A stretch of DNA of 64,000 nt from Schlesneria sp. DSM 10557 (GTDB lineage: Bacteria > Planctomycetota > Planctomycetia > Planctomycetales > Planctomycetaceae). Shown here piece by piece: positions 28,171 to 37,342 of the stretch. Location of the stretch: assembly GCF_041860085.1 (NCBI RefSeq), contig NZ_CP124747.1:744001-808000 (forward strand), in the 5' to 3' direction. Position numbers and translations under genes: made by a program. A model generated the notes under the pieces. That model was not told the DNA's origin. It did no database searches and saw only the letters and a program-made list of their open reading frames with translations. Position 1 is the stretch's first letter. Each line of letters opens with the position of its first letter.

Positions 28171-29800
28171 TGGATGCTGCCTTTTCTTGTGATGATCGCG
28201 ATCTTCGCCCGGATAGCAAGAGCCGTAATTCGGTCAGGTTCACAAGGCGTGTCGTGAAGAGGAAGGCTAATCCACCCATTCCCATGGGAAGGACCAACCG
28301 AACTAGCCGCTCCAGGAACTCCACCCGAATCGGGAATGAGGTCGGCATCACCAGGCAGACCAGAACCATCACCAGGGTCGCCGTCAATGTTTTCAGCGTG
28401 GTGATGCCGATCTCACGCCAGTTGAGCGTTCCCAGTTTGTGCTGAAGCATGAGCGCCGTCACGGTGCTTTGTCCCGCCGCGACGAATGCCGTGGAAAAGG
28501 CGAGCCCAATACCGCCCAGAGGCCAGATCAGTGTCAGGTTCAGCACAAAATTAATCGCGACCGCTCCGAGACCGATGTACATCGGAGTCAGTCGATCCCC
28601 GATCGCATAGAAGCCACGTTGCAGGATCAGCAGGCCACAGTACGCCCAGACCCCGGAACCGTAAGCGGCAATCATCTGTCCCGTTGTTTGAGCAGCCTGC
28701 GCATCAAACTTGCCATACTCGAAGAAGAATGTCGCCAGTGGCTGACCAATCAGAATCAGGCCGGCGCTCGCGGGCAATCCGATGGCAATTACCAGGCGGA
28801 TTCCAAACGACAGATCTGATCTCAACTTGTCCGAGTCCCCATTCTGGGCATGCGCCGTTAACAGGGGGAACAGGACTGTCCCGAGAGCAACCCCGAACAC
28901 ACCGAGGGGAAACTGATAAAGACGCTGGCCGAGGTACAAGGCCGTCGCAGTCCCTTCACGAAGAGGATAATTCAACGCCCAGGGAAGGGGCATCAGTTCG
29001 TTGGAGCCCGCAGGCTGCGTGAATCCCCAGGCGACGAAACTGTCCAGGACCGCGTTGAGTTGTGTGATCGATACTCCAATTACGACCGGCAGCATGCTTC
29101 TGGCAATTCGTCCCACCTGCCCCATCGACAGCCGCCAGTCAGAGCGGAACCCGAAGCCGCACTGCGTTAAGACGCTCAGCGGAAAAATCAGCTGAAGTAC
29201 CCCGCCGATCAGCACACAGACCGCAACGACGTAGACCTGCGTAATCTCGTCCGTCCAGAACGGAACGATTCCCCACAGACTCAGCAGCCACACGGCATTC
29301 AGGACAAGTGGAACCAGGGCAGGCCAGAGAAACTTGCCAAGCGCATTCAGAGCTGCGCCAAGTTGAGCCGCCAGACAAATCAGCAGCACATAGGGCATCA
29401 GGGCCATCGTGAGATTCCGCAAGAGCGTCCCTTCGGGACTGAGCGGAATGTACCAAGTCAGCGACCACAGCAGTCCATTGATGAGCAGGATCATGGTGCT
29501 CAGGAACACGGCTAATGTGATGAAGACCGCCCATGTGACGCGTACGGCGGACTCAATCCCCTTCTCGCGCATTTCAGAAACAAAAACGGGCAGAAATGCG
29601 GTCGTCAGCGCCCCTTCGCCAAGCAGCACCCGTGCCAGATTCGGCAACCGGAATGCCACCGTGAATGCGTCCATCACCGGCCCGGCGCCGAACATCACAC
29701 CCATGGCCTGGTCACGTAATAATCCCGTGATACGACTTAAGAGGGTGCAAAAGCTGACAACTTTCAGGTTTGTCGTGACTTGTTGCAAAGATTCGTTCAA
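28160..29800 (-). CDS. murJ: Lipid II flippase MurJ (MviN)
   Basis: The open frame reaches 30046, but the first 82 residues are polar and unlike the family. The TTG at 29800 gives about 546 residues (NESLQQVTTNLKVVSFCTLLSRITGLLRDQAMGVMFGAG), the normal length. Signatures are the N-terminal SRITGLLRD, DAFTVAFRLPNL, LLGEGALTTAFLPVF, and SLLPVVIG-type helices through the remaining segments. It has about 14 membrane helices. MurJ flips lipid II across the cytoplasmic membrane for peptidoglycan synthesis, which planctomycetes do carry out. It forms an operon with ygfZ. Confidence 0.92.
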   Translation of the reverse strand: MNESLQQVTTNLKVVSFCTLLSRITGLLRDQAMGVMFGAGPVMDAFTVAFRLPNLARVLLGEGALTTAFLPVFVSEMREKGIESAVRVTWAVFITLAVFLSTMILLINGLLWSLTWYIPLSPEGTLLRNLTMALMPYVLLICLAAQLGAALNALGKFLWPALVPLVLNAVWLLSLWGIVPFWTDEITQVYVVAVCVLIGGVLQLIFPLSVLTQCGFGFRSDWRLSMGQVGRIARSMLPVVIGVSITQLNAVLDSFVAWGFTQPAGSNELMPLPWALNYPLREGTATALYLGQRLYQFPLGVFGVALGTVLFPLLTAHAQNGDSDKLRSDLSFGIRLVIAIGLPASAGLILIGQPLATFFFEYGKFDAQAAQTTGQMIAAYGSGVWAYCGLLILQRGFYAIGDRLTPMYIGLGAVAINFVLNLTLIWPLGGIGLAFSTAFVAAGQSTVTALMLQHKLGTLNWREIGITTLKTLTATLVMVLVCLVMPTSFPIRVEFLERLVRLVLPMGMGGLAFLFTTRLVNLTELRLLLSGRRSRSSQEKAASIEH

Positions 29801-30407
29801 TGAGAAATCCGTTCCATGAACCCGGAAGGCATCTGCAAAAGGCGAAAGAGTAGGAGAATAGTTCCATGAATTCCACCGTTCAGACGGAGCACACTGACGG
29901 CGTCCTGTAATGCAACCTTGAATGCATGAAGCTGCCGCTGCCGTTGAGCCGTCCAAGTTCGATGCCCCCGATCGCAGCGTAGCACCCGTTTCCGAATGGC
30001 GGTGTGAACGGTCTTTGGCCTTCGGGGCACCGAAGGGGGGCATCACACTGAACAGATTAAGGCCAGATCATTCATTCGATCACTTCGACCACGTACGGAA
30101 TCACCCATCTCCATTTCGGGGGCTGGTAACCCGAAGGACGAGGTTCTACATTCTCGACAAACTTGGACTCAGAAGACGAGCGTCGGCCGGTCGAATGAAG
30201 TACGCTCTTGGCGCTGCGGGGATCAGATAAGAGAACGAGCTCTGCCATCGGTCGAGTGAAACCACCCCGCGCTGCCTGGCCGGAGGACTGCGTCTGAATA
30301 AGTCCGAGCGGATGGATACCTAATTTGGGCCTCGCCCTGGCCTCCTTTCCGTCATCGGGACTGAGGGCAGGCCTGCGAATTGAGAATCGACAATCCTGAG
30401 GAAATCT
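29801..30407. other. Intergenic region upstream of murJ and the MFS gene
   Basis: This 607-bp gap separates two divergent genes. The left part encodes an open but compositionally poor extension of murJ. I see no conserved gene and no clear hairpin. Confidence 0.4.
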
Positions 30408-31823
30408 GTGTCACGCAAACCGCTCTTCATCATCTTTGTGACGGTCGTCGTCGATTTGCTTGGTTTCGGAATCGTCCTGCCTCTTCTGCCACGCTATGCA
30501 GAACATTTTCTCCCCACGGAAACGCACGTCGCGGCACCAGCCGAAGCTGTCGCAGTCGACGTCCCGGAAACTGTTCCTGGCACCGCAGGTGGCCCGGTTG
30601 ATGCGGTCGAACATGCGGTCCCAGAACTCACCCGAGGGAGTGAGGTGAGCAAGTTCTGGCGGGGGATGATCCTCGGGGGTCTCATGGCATCCTTTTCTGC
30701 CATGCAGTTTTTGTTTGCTCCGTTATGGGGATCGCTCTCAGATCGTGTGGGACGCCGCCCGGTGCTCCTTGTGGGACTGGCCGGATCGACCCTGTTTTAC
30801 ATTCTGTTTGCTCTTATCACGCAGTGGGGCAACAGTGGGCCGGTATGGGGGTTGAGTCCCGTCGTCTGGCTGTTCGTCACGCGCATGGGGGCAGGCATCG
30901 CGGGCGCCACCATCCCCACAGCCCAGGCCTACATTGCCGATTGCACAGACCAGACGACACGTGGCAAGGGGATGGCGATCATTGGGGCAGCGTTCGGAAT
31001 CGGCTTCACCTTTGGCCCATTGCTGGGGGCCTGGTTTGTCCCCGACAATATCACCGCCGCACCAAGTGCCGCTCCAGGTTATGTCGCAGCGGTCCTTTCC
31101 GGAATTGCGTTTCTGCTGGGTGTTTTTCTGCTGCCAGAATCTCTCAAAGCGGGCGAGCGATCACCCTCATCGCGGCACGGCTGGCAGTCGATGGGTTCCG
31201 TCTACCGGGTCCTCACAAATCGAGTTCTGGGCCCGATTATCTTTGCCGTCTTTTTAACGACGTTTGCTTTCGGTCAGTTTGAAACAACACTCGCCATGCT
31301 GACGAAGAAACTGGCAGTGTCCGATCGAGGCAACTTCTACATTTTTGCTTATATCGGTCTGATTCTGACCCTCGCACAAGGACTCCTGGTTCGTCGGCTG
31401 ATTCCCAAAATGGGCGAATATCGCATGGCCGTTGGCGGCGTGATTTTGATGACGATCGGACTTCTGCTGGTTGGGCAGGCCGCCACAGCAAGTTCCCTGA
31501 CAATTCTGCTTGTCGTCCTTCCGATCGTGGTCATTGGTTTCTCGGCAACCACTCCTTCCCTGCAGTCGATGCTCAGCCTGAATACGGGTGATGACGTACA
31601 GGGCGAAGTTCTGGGGGTCGGGCAGAGTATTTCATCGCTCGCTCGTATCGCAGGCCCCGTGGTTGGAATGGTGCTGCAGGAACGAAATTTGTCGCTTCCG
31701 TACTGGTTTGCAGCGGCGCTGATGGCCTTTGGTGCCGTGATGGTGTCGCGTCTGAAGTCGCTTTCCCAGGTTGGGAAAGAACTTGGCGCGACGGCGCCTG
31801 CTGATCCGACGTCCGCTGCCTGA
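30408..31823 (+). CDS. Major facilitator superfamily drug/H+ antiporter-like transporter
   Basis: This 471-residue protein has 12 predicted helices and a GTG start preceded by AGGAAAT. The DHA1/TetA-like signature is visible in helix 2-3 (FAPLWGSLSDRVGRRPVLLVGLAG), and TRMGAGIAGATIPTAQAYIADCT and GAAFGIGFTFGPLLGA follow. The loop after helix 1 is unusually long (about 30-75) and acidic/hydrophobic. It probably exports a small molecule; the substrate cannot be told. Confidence 0.88.
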   Translation: MSRKPLFIIFVTVVVDLLGFGIVLPLLPRYAEHFLPTETHVAAPAEAVAVDVPETVPGTAGGPVDAVEHAVPELTRGSEVSKFWRGMILGGLMASFSAMQFLFAPLWGSLSDRVGRRPVLLVGLAGSTLFYILFALITQWGNSGPVWGLSPVVWLFVTRMGAGIAGATIPTAQAYIADCTDQTTRGKGMAIIGAAFGIGFTFGPLLGAWFVPDNITAAPSAAPGYVAAVLSGIAFLLGVFLLPESLKAGERSPSSRHGWQSMGSVYRVLTNRVLGPIIFAVFLTTFAFGQFETTLAMLTKKLAVSDRGNFYIFAYIGLILTLAQGLLVRRLIPKMGEYRMAVGGVILMTIGLLLVGQAATASSLTILLVVLPIVVIGFSATTPSLQSMLSLNTGDDVQGEVLGVGQSISSLARIAGPVVGMVLQERNLSLPYWFAAALMAFGAVMVSRLKSLSQVGKELGATAPADPTSAA

Positions 31824-31887
31824 ATGGATCGCAGACTTCTCGACAACGCGTCAAACGATTGAGGTTTCGCCCGCTTCACATTTGCAT

Positions 31888-31914
31888 CTCTGGGGATTTT
31901 TTTTGTTCCCAGAG
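31888..31914 (+). terminator. Stem-loop with the T-tract inside the loop, after the MFS gene
   Basis: CTCTGGG (31888-31894) and CCCAGAG (31908-31914) form a perfect 7-bp stem. Its 13-base loop contains eight consecutive Ts. It lies 65 bp after the MFS stop. The T-tract is in the loop instead of after the stem, so it is not a classical terminator. Confidence 0.35.
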
Positions 31915-32072
31915 GCGATCGAGATAACACGGCGCCGCAAGCGGTAATTAATCCTCGTCACGTCCTGATTGAAAAAGTTCCAGAGCGAGGGAGATGTGGA
32001 TTGCCCTCTTGACGCATAAGTGGTTACCTTGGTGTTTCGATTTGAGTACCACTTGCTCAGGGAACCGAATCC

Positions 32073-33482
32073 ATGACGCGTGCGCCTTCCGGAATGTCAA
32101 CTCCCCTCGATTGGATCCATCAAATTCCGGTCTCGCGACGGAAGCTCCTGAAAATAGGCAGCCTGGGATTGGCAGGCATGGGACTTTCCCTTCCACACCT
32201 GCTTGCGTCGGACGCGGCGAAAGCGAATTCACGCCGATCAACCCTGGCGGACAACTGCATCCTGCTCTTTCTGAACGGGGGCCCGAGTCATCTGGACATG
32301 TGGGATCTGAAACCCAACGCTCCGGATGGAATCCGGGGAGAGTTCAAGCCGATCTCGACATCGTTACCCGGTTATCAGATGTGCGAGCATCTTCCTCGTC
32401 TGTCGCGGCAGGCTCATCTGGCCACCGTGGTGCGGTCGATGAATCACACCGTCAACAATTCACACGCAGCCGCTGTCTACGCTTCACTGACCGGACATGA
32501 TCGGGGAGAGCAGGGGGGTGGGGCGAAAGCGACCGATCATCCGTCACTCGGCTCCATCATGGCCCGCGTCCGTCCGACCGAGGCGAATGTCGTACCGCAT
32601 GTCTGCCTTCCTTACATTACCAAGGAAGGGGCAGGTGGGCCGCCTCAGCCCGGATTCTTCGGAGGAATCCTCGGTAACTCGTATGATCCGCTTTTCGTTC
32701 TGAAAGACCCGAACGCGCCCGACTTTCGCGTCCCGGAACTGACTCTTCAACAGGAAGTTTCATTCGACCGTCTGGACGCACGACGCAAGCTCTTCGAATC
32801 CGCAGAAAGCGCGGCGAAAGCGACCTCTGCGACGACTGGCGAGATGACCCGGATGCAGTCTCGGGCATTGGATCTGCTCACCTCGGAAACGACTCAGCGA
32901 GCGTTCCGGCTGACCGAAGAATCCGATGCGATGCGTGAGTCTTACGGCAGAAACATTTATGGTCAAAGCGCTTTGCTGGCTCGCCGGCTGGTGGAGGCGG
33001 GGACCCGAATCGTCACGATTTCGTGGGCTCCTGACGCCAATGCCACCTGGGACACTCACGGAAGCAATTTTGTCAGCCTGAAAAACACCCTGCTCCCGCA
33101 GTTCGACGCGGCCTGCGCCAGCCTGGTCGCCGATCTGTCCGAGCGGGGGATGCTGGACCGAACTGTGGTCGCGGTGATTGGCGATTTCGGTCGAACTCCA
33201 CGAATCAACGCCAACAATGGTGGACGTGATCACTGGAACTTCTGCTATAGCGTGATGATGGTCGGGGGAGGTTTCAAACCGGGACTGATTTACGGTTCAA
33301 GCGATGCAACTGGAGCGTTTCCCGCGAGTCAGCCGCTTGTTCCCGGGGACATCATTTCGACCATCTACACCGCACTCGGGGTGGATCCGACTGGCGACAT
33401 TCATGACGCATTCCAGCGCCCCTACCGCATCGTTCCTGCGGGCGAAACCGTCTGGGATTTACTGCGAGATCGCGTTTCTTGA
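32073..33482 (+). CDS. DUF1501 Tat-exported protein
   Basis: This 469-residue protein has a twin-arginine start (SRRKLLKIGSLGLAGMGLSL). Family blocks are LLFLNGGPSHLDMWDLKP, HTVNNSHAAAVYASLTGHDRG, HVCLPYITKEGAGGPPQPGF and VIGDFGRTPRINANNGGRDHWNFCYSVMMVGGGFKPG. Unlike the copy at 12150 it has no adjacent PSCyt1/DUF1553 partner. The two differ clearly, belonging to different DUF1501 subfamilies. Confidence 0.92.
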   Translation: MTRAPSGMSTPLDWIHQIPVSRRKLLKIGSLGLAGMGLSLPHLLASDAAKANSRRSTLADNCILLFLNGGPSHLDMWDLKPNAPDGIRGEFKPISTSLPGYQMCEHLPRLSRQAHLATVVRSMNHTVNNSHAAAVYASLTGHDRGEQGGGAKATDHPSLGSIMARVRPTEANVVPHVCLPYITKEGAGGPPQPGFFGGILGNSYDPLFVLKDPNAPDFRVPELTLQQEVSFDRLDARRKLFESAESAAKATSATTGEMTRMQSRALDLLTSETTQRAFRLTEESDAMRESYGRNIYGQSALLARRLVEAGTRIVTISWAPDANATWDTHGSNFVSLKNTLLPQFDAACASLVADLSERGMLDRTVVAVIGDFGRTPRINANNGGRDHWNFCYSVMMVGGGFKPGLIYGSSDATGAFPASQPLVPGDIISTIYTALGVDPTGDIHDAFQRPYRIVPAGETVWDLLRDRVS

Positions 33483-33796
33483 GCGATCTTCATTCTGGAC
33501 CTGATTAATCCCACGTCGGTCGAGCAGAGAAGAACGGACAACACTCCACGCCTCCTCGCCCTGTTAGCACTTCTTCACCGGCGCATCACGTTGACTGGCT
33601 CATCAAGCGGGGAAGAGTTGTCCACGCGCTGTTCCGGGTCGTTCAGTGGTTCGACTGCGAATCCGTATGCGCCATTGATTGTCCGCAATCCCCGGAAGTG
33701 CTAGGATTGGCCTGCCTCAGCGCAATGGGGTTATGCACCATATTGATCTAGCCAGCTGTCCCGTCCATTGCCCATTTAAACACAGGTTCTGCCCGG
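33483..33796. other. Intergenic region before glgB
   Basis: This 314-bp region is between two plus-strand genes. I see no gene, hairpin or promoter that I would defend. Confidence 0.4.
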
Positions 33797-35653
33797 ATGA
33801 ATTCCACCCAATACCGTCATCTTGGTGCACACCTGGCAATTGAGAATGGTGAGCCCGGCGTGAAATTTAACGTCTGGGCTCCGAATGCCACCGAAGTCTC
33901 CGTCCTGTGTGATCAGAATGCGTGGATGCACGGACGCAACTGGCTTCAATCCAGTGACAACGGTGTCTGGTGGGGTTTTGTCCCCGGAATGAAACACGGG
34001 GACCCTTACAAATTTGGCATTCGGTCGAAGCACGGGCAATTGCTTCAAAAATCGGACCCGTACGCCTTCGCGACCGAAGTCCCCCCGAAAAGTGCGTCGC
34101 TGGTTTACAACCTCGATGGCCACAAATGGCGCGATCACGAATGGATGAGCCAGCGAGAGGCCTCCAACTGGTACGAAAAGCCTGTCTCCGTCTATGAAGT
34201 CCACCTCGGTTCCTGGAAGCGGCCGACCGATGGTCGTCAGTTCTTCAACTACGTGGAACTGGCTCGGATGCTGGTGGCCTATGTGCAGGACCTCGGCTAC
34301 ACCCACATCGAACTCATGCCGGTGAATGAATTTCCCTTCGACGGTTCATGGGGGTACCAGGCGACTGGCTACTTCGCTCCGACCAGTCGCTTCGGAACGC
34401 CGCATGACTTCATGGAGTTTGTCGAAATCTGTCACGCAGCCGGAATTGGCGTGATCATTGACTGGGTTCCCGCTCACTTTCCCACCGACGGACACTCGCT
34501 GGGCAGCTTCGACGGAACGGCGTGCTACGAACACGAAGACCCGCGGAAAGGGTTTCACCCCGACTGGGGAACACTGATTTTCAACTACGGTCGCACGGAA
34601 GTGCGCGAATTCCTGCTCTCGAGCGCCCGTTACTGGATTGACACGTTCCATGTCGACGGACTACGCGTGGACGCCGTAGCCTCGATGCTCTATCTCGACT
34701 ACTCCCGTAAGCCCGGGGAGTGGGTGCCGAACATGTTCGGGGGACGCGAGAACCTCGAAGCCATCGATTTCCTCAAAGAAATGAATTCCGAACTGTACCG
34801 TGAATTCCCGGGCATCCTGACGATTGCGGAAGAATCGACATCCTGGGGCGGAGTTTCTCGTCCAGTCTACACCGGCGGTCTCGGTTTCGGCATGAAATGG
34901 GACATGGGCTGGATGAACGACACGCTGCGCTACTTGCGCCGTGAACCCGTCCACCGCAAGCATCATCAGAACGAACTTTCGTTCCGAATGGTTTATGCCT
35001 TCACAGAAAATTTCATGCTGCCGTTGTCCCATGACGAGGTCGTGCATGGGAAGTGCTCTCTCTTGTCCCAAATGCCGGGGGATCATTGGCAGAAGTTCGC
35101 CAATTTGCGAACCCTCTTCGGATATCAGTATACCCAGCCCGGCAAGAAGCTGCTCTTCATGGGAGGAGAGATTGGCCAATGGCTGGAGTGGAACCATAAC
35201 ACGCAGCTCGACTGGCCGTTGCTCGATCATCCGATGCATGCCGGAATCCATCGACTCGTCAAAGACCTGAATACGCTCTACCGGAACGAGCCGGCGCTGC
35301 ATCAGCTCGATATGTCCGGCGAAGGGTTTCGCTGGATTTCCTGCGACGACGCCCAAAACAGCGTCTACGCCTACATCCGCCAGGGACGTGCCGCGAACGA
35401 CCGTGTGATTGTGGTCGTCAATTTCACTCCCGTCCCTCGATACAACTACCGGATCGGCGTTCCAGTCGCCGGTTACTATATCGAGCGTATGAATACTGAC
35501 TCGAGTCTCTACGGCGGCTCCAATGTGGGGAATGTCGGAGGAGTCTACTCTCAACCCGGCTCGTGCCATGGCGAAACCCAGTATCTCTCGCTCACACTCC
35601 CTCCGCTAGCCATGCTGGTCCTCAAACCAGTCACTGGCGCCGCGACGGTCTAA
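33797..35653 (+). CDS. glgB: 1,4-alpha-glucan branching enzyme
   Basis: This 618-residue GH13 protein has the CBM48 at about 1-120 and the catalytic barrel after it. Key motifs are [10 protein letters not shown], the nucleophile Asp292 in [19 protein letters not shown], the acid/base Glu345 in [10 protein letters not shown] and the transition-state stabiliser [24 protein letters not shown] is specific to GlgB. It is the short form without the extra N-terminal domain. It makes alpha-1,6 branches in glycogen. No glgC or glgA is nearby. The histidine kinase follows after 28 bp. Confidence 0.95.
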   Translation: MNSTQYRHLGAHLAIENGEPGVKFNVWAPNATEVSVLCDQNAWMHGRNWLQSSDNGVWWGFVPGMKHGDPYKFGIRSKHGQLLQKSDPYAFATEVPPKSASLVYNLDGHKWRDHEWMSQREASNWYEKPVSVYEVHLGSWKRPTDGRQFFNYVELARMLVAYVQDLGYTHIELMPVNEFPFDGSWGYQATGYFAPTSRFGTPHDFMEFVEICHAAGIGVIIDWVPAHFPTDGHSLGSFDGTACYEHEDPRKGFHPDWGTLIFNYGRTEVREFLLSSARYWIDTFHVDGLRVDAVASMLYLDYSRKPGEWVPNMFGGRENLEAIDFLKEMNSELYREFPGILTIAEESTSWGGVSRPVYTGGLGFGMKWDMGWMNDTLRYLRREPVHRKHHQNELSFRMVYAFTENFMLPLSHDEVVHGKCSLLSQMPGDHWQKFANLRTLFGYQYTQPGKKLLFMGGEIGQWLEWNHNTQLDWPLLDHPMHAGIHRLVKDLNTLYRNEPALHQLDMSGEGFRWISCDDAQNSVYAYIRQGRAANDRVIVVVNFTPVPRYNYRIGVPVAGYYIERMNTDSSLYGGSNVGNVGGVYSQPGSCHGETQYLSLTLPPLAMLVLKPVTGAATV

Positions 35654-35681
35654 TGGCAGGACCAGTGACATCGAAAAAGTC

Positions 35682-37034
35682 ATGACGCCAGCGGAAAATG
35701 AGTTCGACGACTTCGACTGGGGACTTGCCACTCAGGCGATCACGGTCCGAATCCGCTGGTTTGGCATCTGCATCGGTTACGTTCTCGTCAATTTCATCGG
35801 ACAAGGCCACAATCGGGGCATCCTCAATGCCATTCTGCTGCTCGGAGCGATCTACGCTCTGTTCGACACCATCTGGTCCATGCGCGGACGGGTGTTTCTC
35901 AGCAAGTGGCCCGTGTTCATCTCCTTTATGGAGGCTCTCTTCATTGGCCTGCTCTGCCACTTTGACGAAGGGTTGCTGAGCGCCTTCCGTTTCTATTACT
36001 TCCTGTCACTTTTAGTCTGTGCCATTCGTTACGCCCCACTGGTCACCTGGATCACCTTTGGACTCCATTCAGCCAGCTATATGACTCTTGCGCTGACACG
36101 CCGGATTACCACCAGCGACGAGATTTCGGCCCTGATCCTGATGCCGATCTTTATTGGCTGGGTCACCTGGGCGAGTGTCTCTTTGTCCGGTCTCCTGAAG
36201 TGGGCAAGCACCCGCCTGCGGGAACTGAATGCAAAACTCCAGCAGAACCAGTCCATGCTCGAACACCGCATCAGTGAGCGCACTCGTCAACTGCAGGAGT
36301 CCCAGGCCATGCTTGTCCAACAGGAAAAGCAGGCGGCGTTTGGACTTTTAGCAGCAGGAATTGCTCACGAAGTCGGCAACCCGCTGGCAGCGATCAGTTC
36401 CCTGGTGCAGTTGCTCAACCGCCGGAATATCGGAGGAGAAACTCGGGAAAAGCTGTCGCTGGTCGACGATCAACTGCGTCGGATCCAGCGCACCCTGAGG
36501 GAACTGGTCGACTTCAGTCGTCCTGCAGTGAACGAGCAGACCCGGTGTGACGTCCACGCAATGATTGATGCGGCACTTAATATCGCCAAGTACTACAAGC
36601 GAAAAAAAGGGAAGCAAATCATCACGCGCTACGCCCAGGGCGTTCCGCTGATCATGGTCGTGCGAGACCAGCTGGTACAGGTTTTTCTCAATCTGATCCT
36701 GAATGCCATGGACGCCACCGAAGAAGGAGGAACGATCCTGATCGTGACGTCGAGACAGGACTCTTGGCTGAAGCTTGACTTCTGCGACGACGGTCACGGC
36801 GTTCCGGAAAGTTTACGCGGACGAATGTTTTCGCCCTATTTTACCACGAAAGTGACGGGTACTGGTCTGGGGTTGTTCGTCAGCAAGAATATCGTCGAGC
36901 AGAACGGGGGGCGGATTGAGCTGACGCAGACGTCGTCGGAGGGGACTGTCTTTTCTGTCTTTCTGTCGTGCGGAGAGGGAACGGCAATCACAGACGATTG
37001 CTCTGCCCCTGATTCCGCCCGGCAAGGAACGTAA
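35682..37034 (+). CDS. Membrane-bound sensor histidine kinase
   Basis: This is a 450-residue protein. Residues 20-180 form five or six membrane helices without an obvious periplasmic sensor. A coiled coil (about 185-220, LRELNAKLQQNQSMLEHRISERTRQLQESQ) leads to the HisKA box (AAGIAHEVGNPLAAI, His about 227). ATP-binding motifs are LNLILNAMDAT (N box), DDGHGVPES (G1), FSPYFTTKVTGTGLGL (F/G2). No response regulator is adjacent. The signal may be sensed within the membrane. Confidence 0.9.
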   Translation: MTPAENEFDDFDWGLATQAITVRIRWFGICIGYVLVNFIGQGHNRGILNAILLLGAIYALFDTIWSMRGRVFLSKWPVFISFMEALFIGLLCHFDEGLLSAFRFYYFLSLLVCAIRYAPLVTWITFGLHSASYMTLALTRRITTSDEISALILMPIFIGWVTWASVSLSGLLKWASTRLRELNAKLQQNQSMLEHRISERTRQLQESQAMLVQQEKQAAFGLLAAGIAHEVGNPLAAISSLVQLLNRRNIGGETREKLSLVDDQLRRIQRTLRELVDFSRPAVNEQTRCDVHAMIDAALNIAKYYKRKKGKQIITRYAQGVPLIMVVRDQLVQVFLNLILNAMDATEEGGTILIVTSRQDSWLKLDFCDDGHGVPESLRGRMFSPYFTTKVTGTGLGLFVSKNIVEQNGGRIELTQTSSEGTVFSVFLSCGEGTAITDDCSAPDSARQGT

Positions 37035-37342
37035 TCAGTTCGGTTTGACGAATGGAGACATCGGAATGGGGGACTCGACACAAGCGGTTCTCCTTGCCCA
37101 TGTGAAGACACGCTACTAGAATTCGCGGTGACCTGGAATGTTCTGGAGCGTTATCGGAGACGGCAGTTACGGCGAACCGTACATCTACGGTTTGCGGAAT
37201 CAATCTAGCGAAAGCATGGCGACGTTGGGTCGATGTTTGAGTGTGAGGGATTGTCCTCGACAAATCAGGTCGTATTGGTTCAAGCGTTTCACATCGAGTT
37301 ATGGCAGGTTGTCCTGTCCCTCATAACCTTGGAGGCTATGGA
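37035..37342. other. Upstream region of clpC
   Basis: This 308-bp region must contain the clpC promoter. I looked for a CIRCE element (TTAGCACTC-N9-GAGTGCTAA) or a CtsR-like tandem repeat and see neither. The ribosome site of clpC is GGAGG at 37331-37335. Confidence 0.4.

Noticed and set aside
29801-30046. An 82-residue N-terminal extension of MurJ
   Set aside because: Polar, low in conserved residues and unlike other MurJ; a TTG start at 29800 gives the standard length.
34661-35569. A 302-codon minus-strand frame in glgB
   Set aside because: Antisense to the GH13 catalytic barrel; no recognisable product.
37035-37342. CIRCE or CtsR operator before clpC
   Set aside because: I found no TTAGCACTC/GAGTGCTAA pair and no tandem heptamers.
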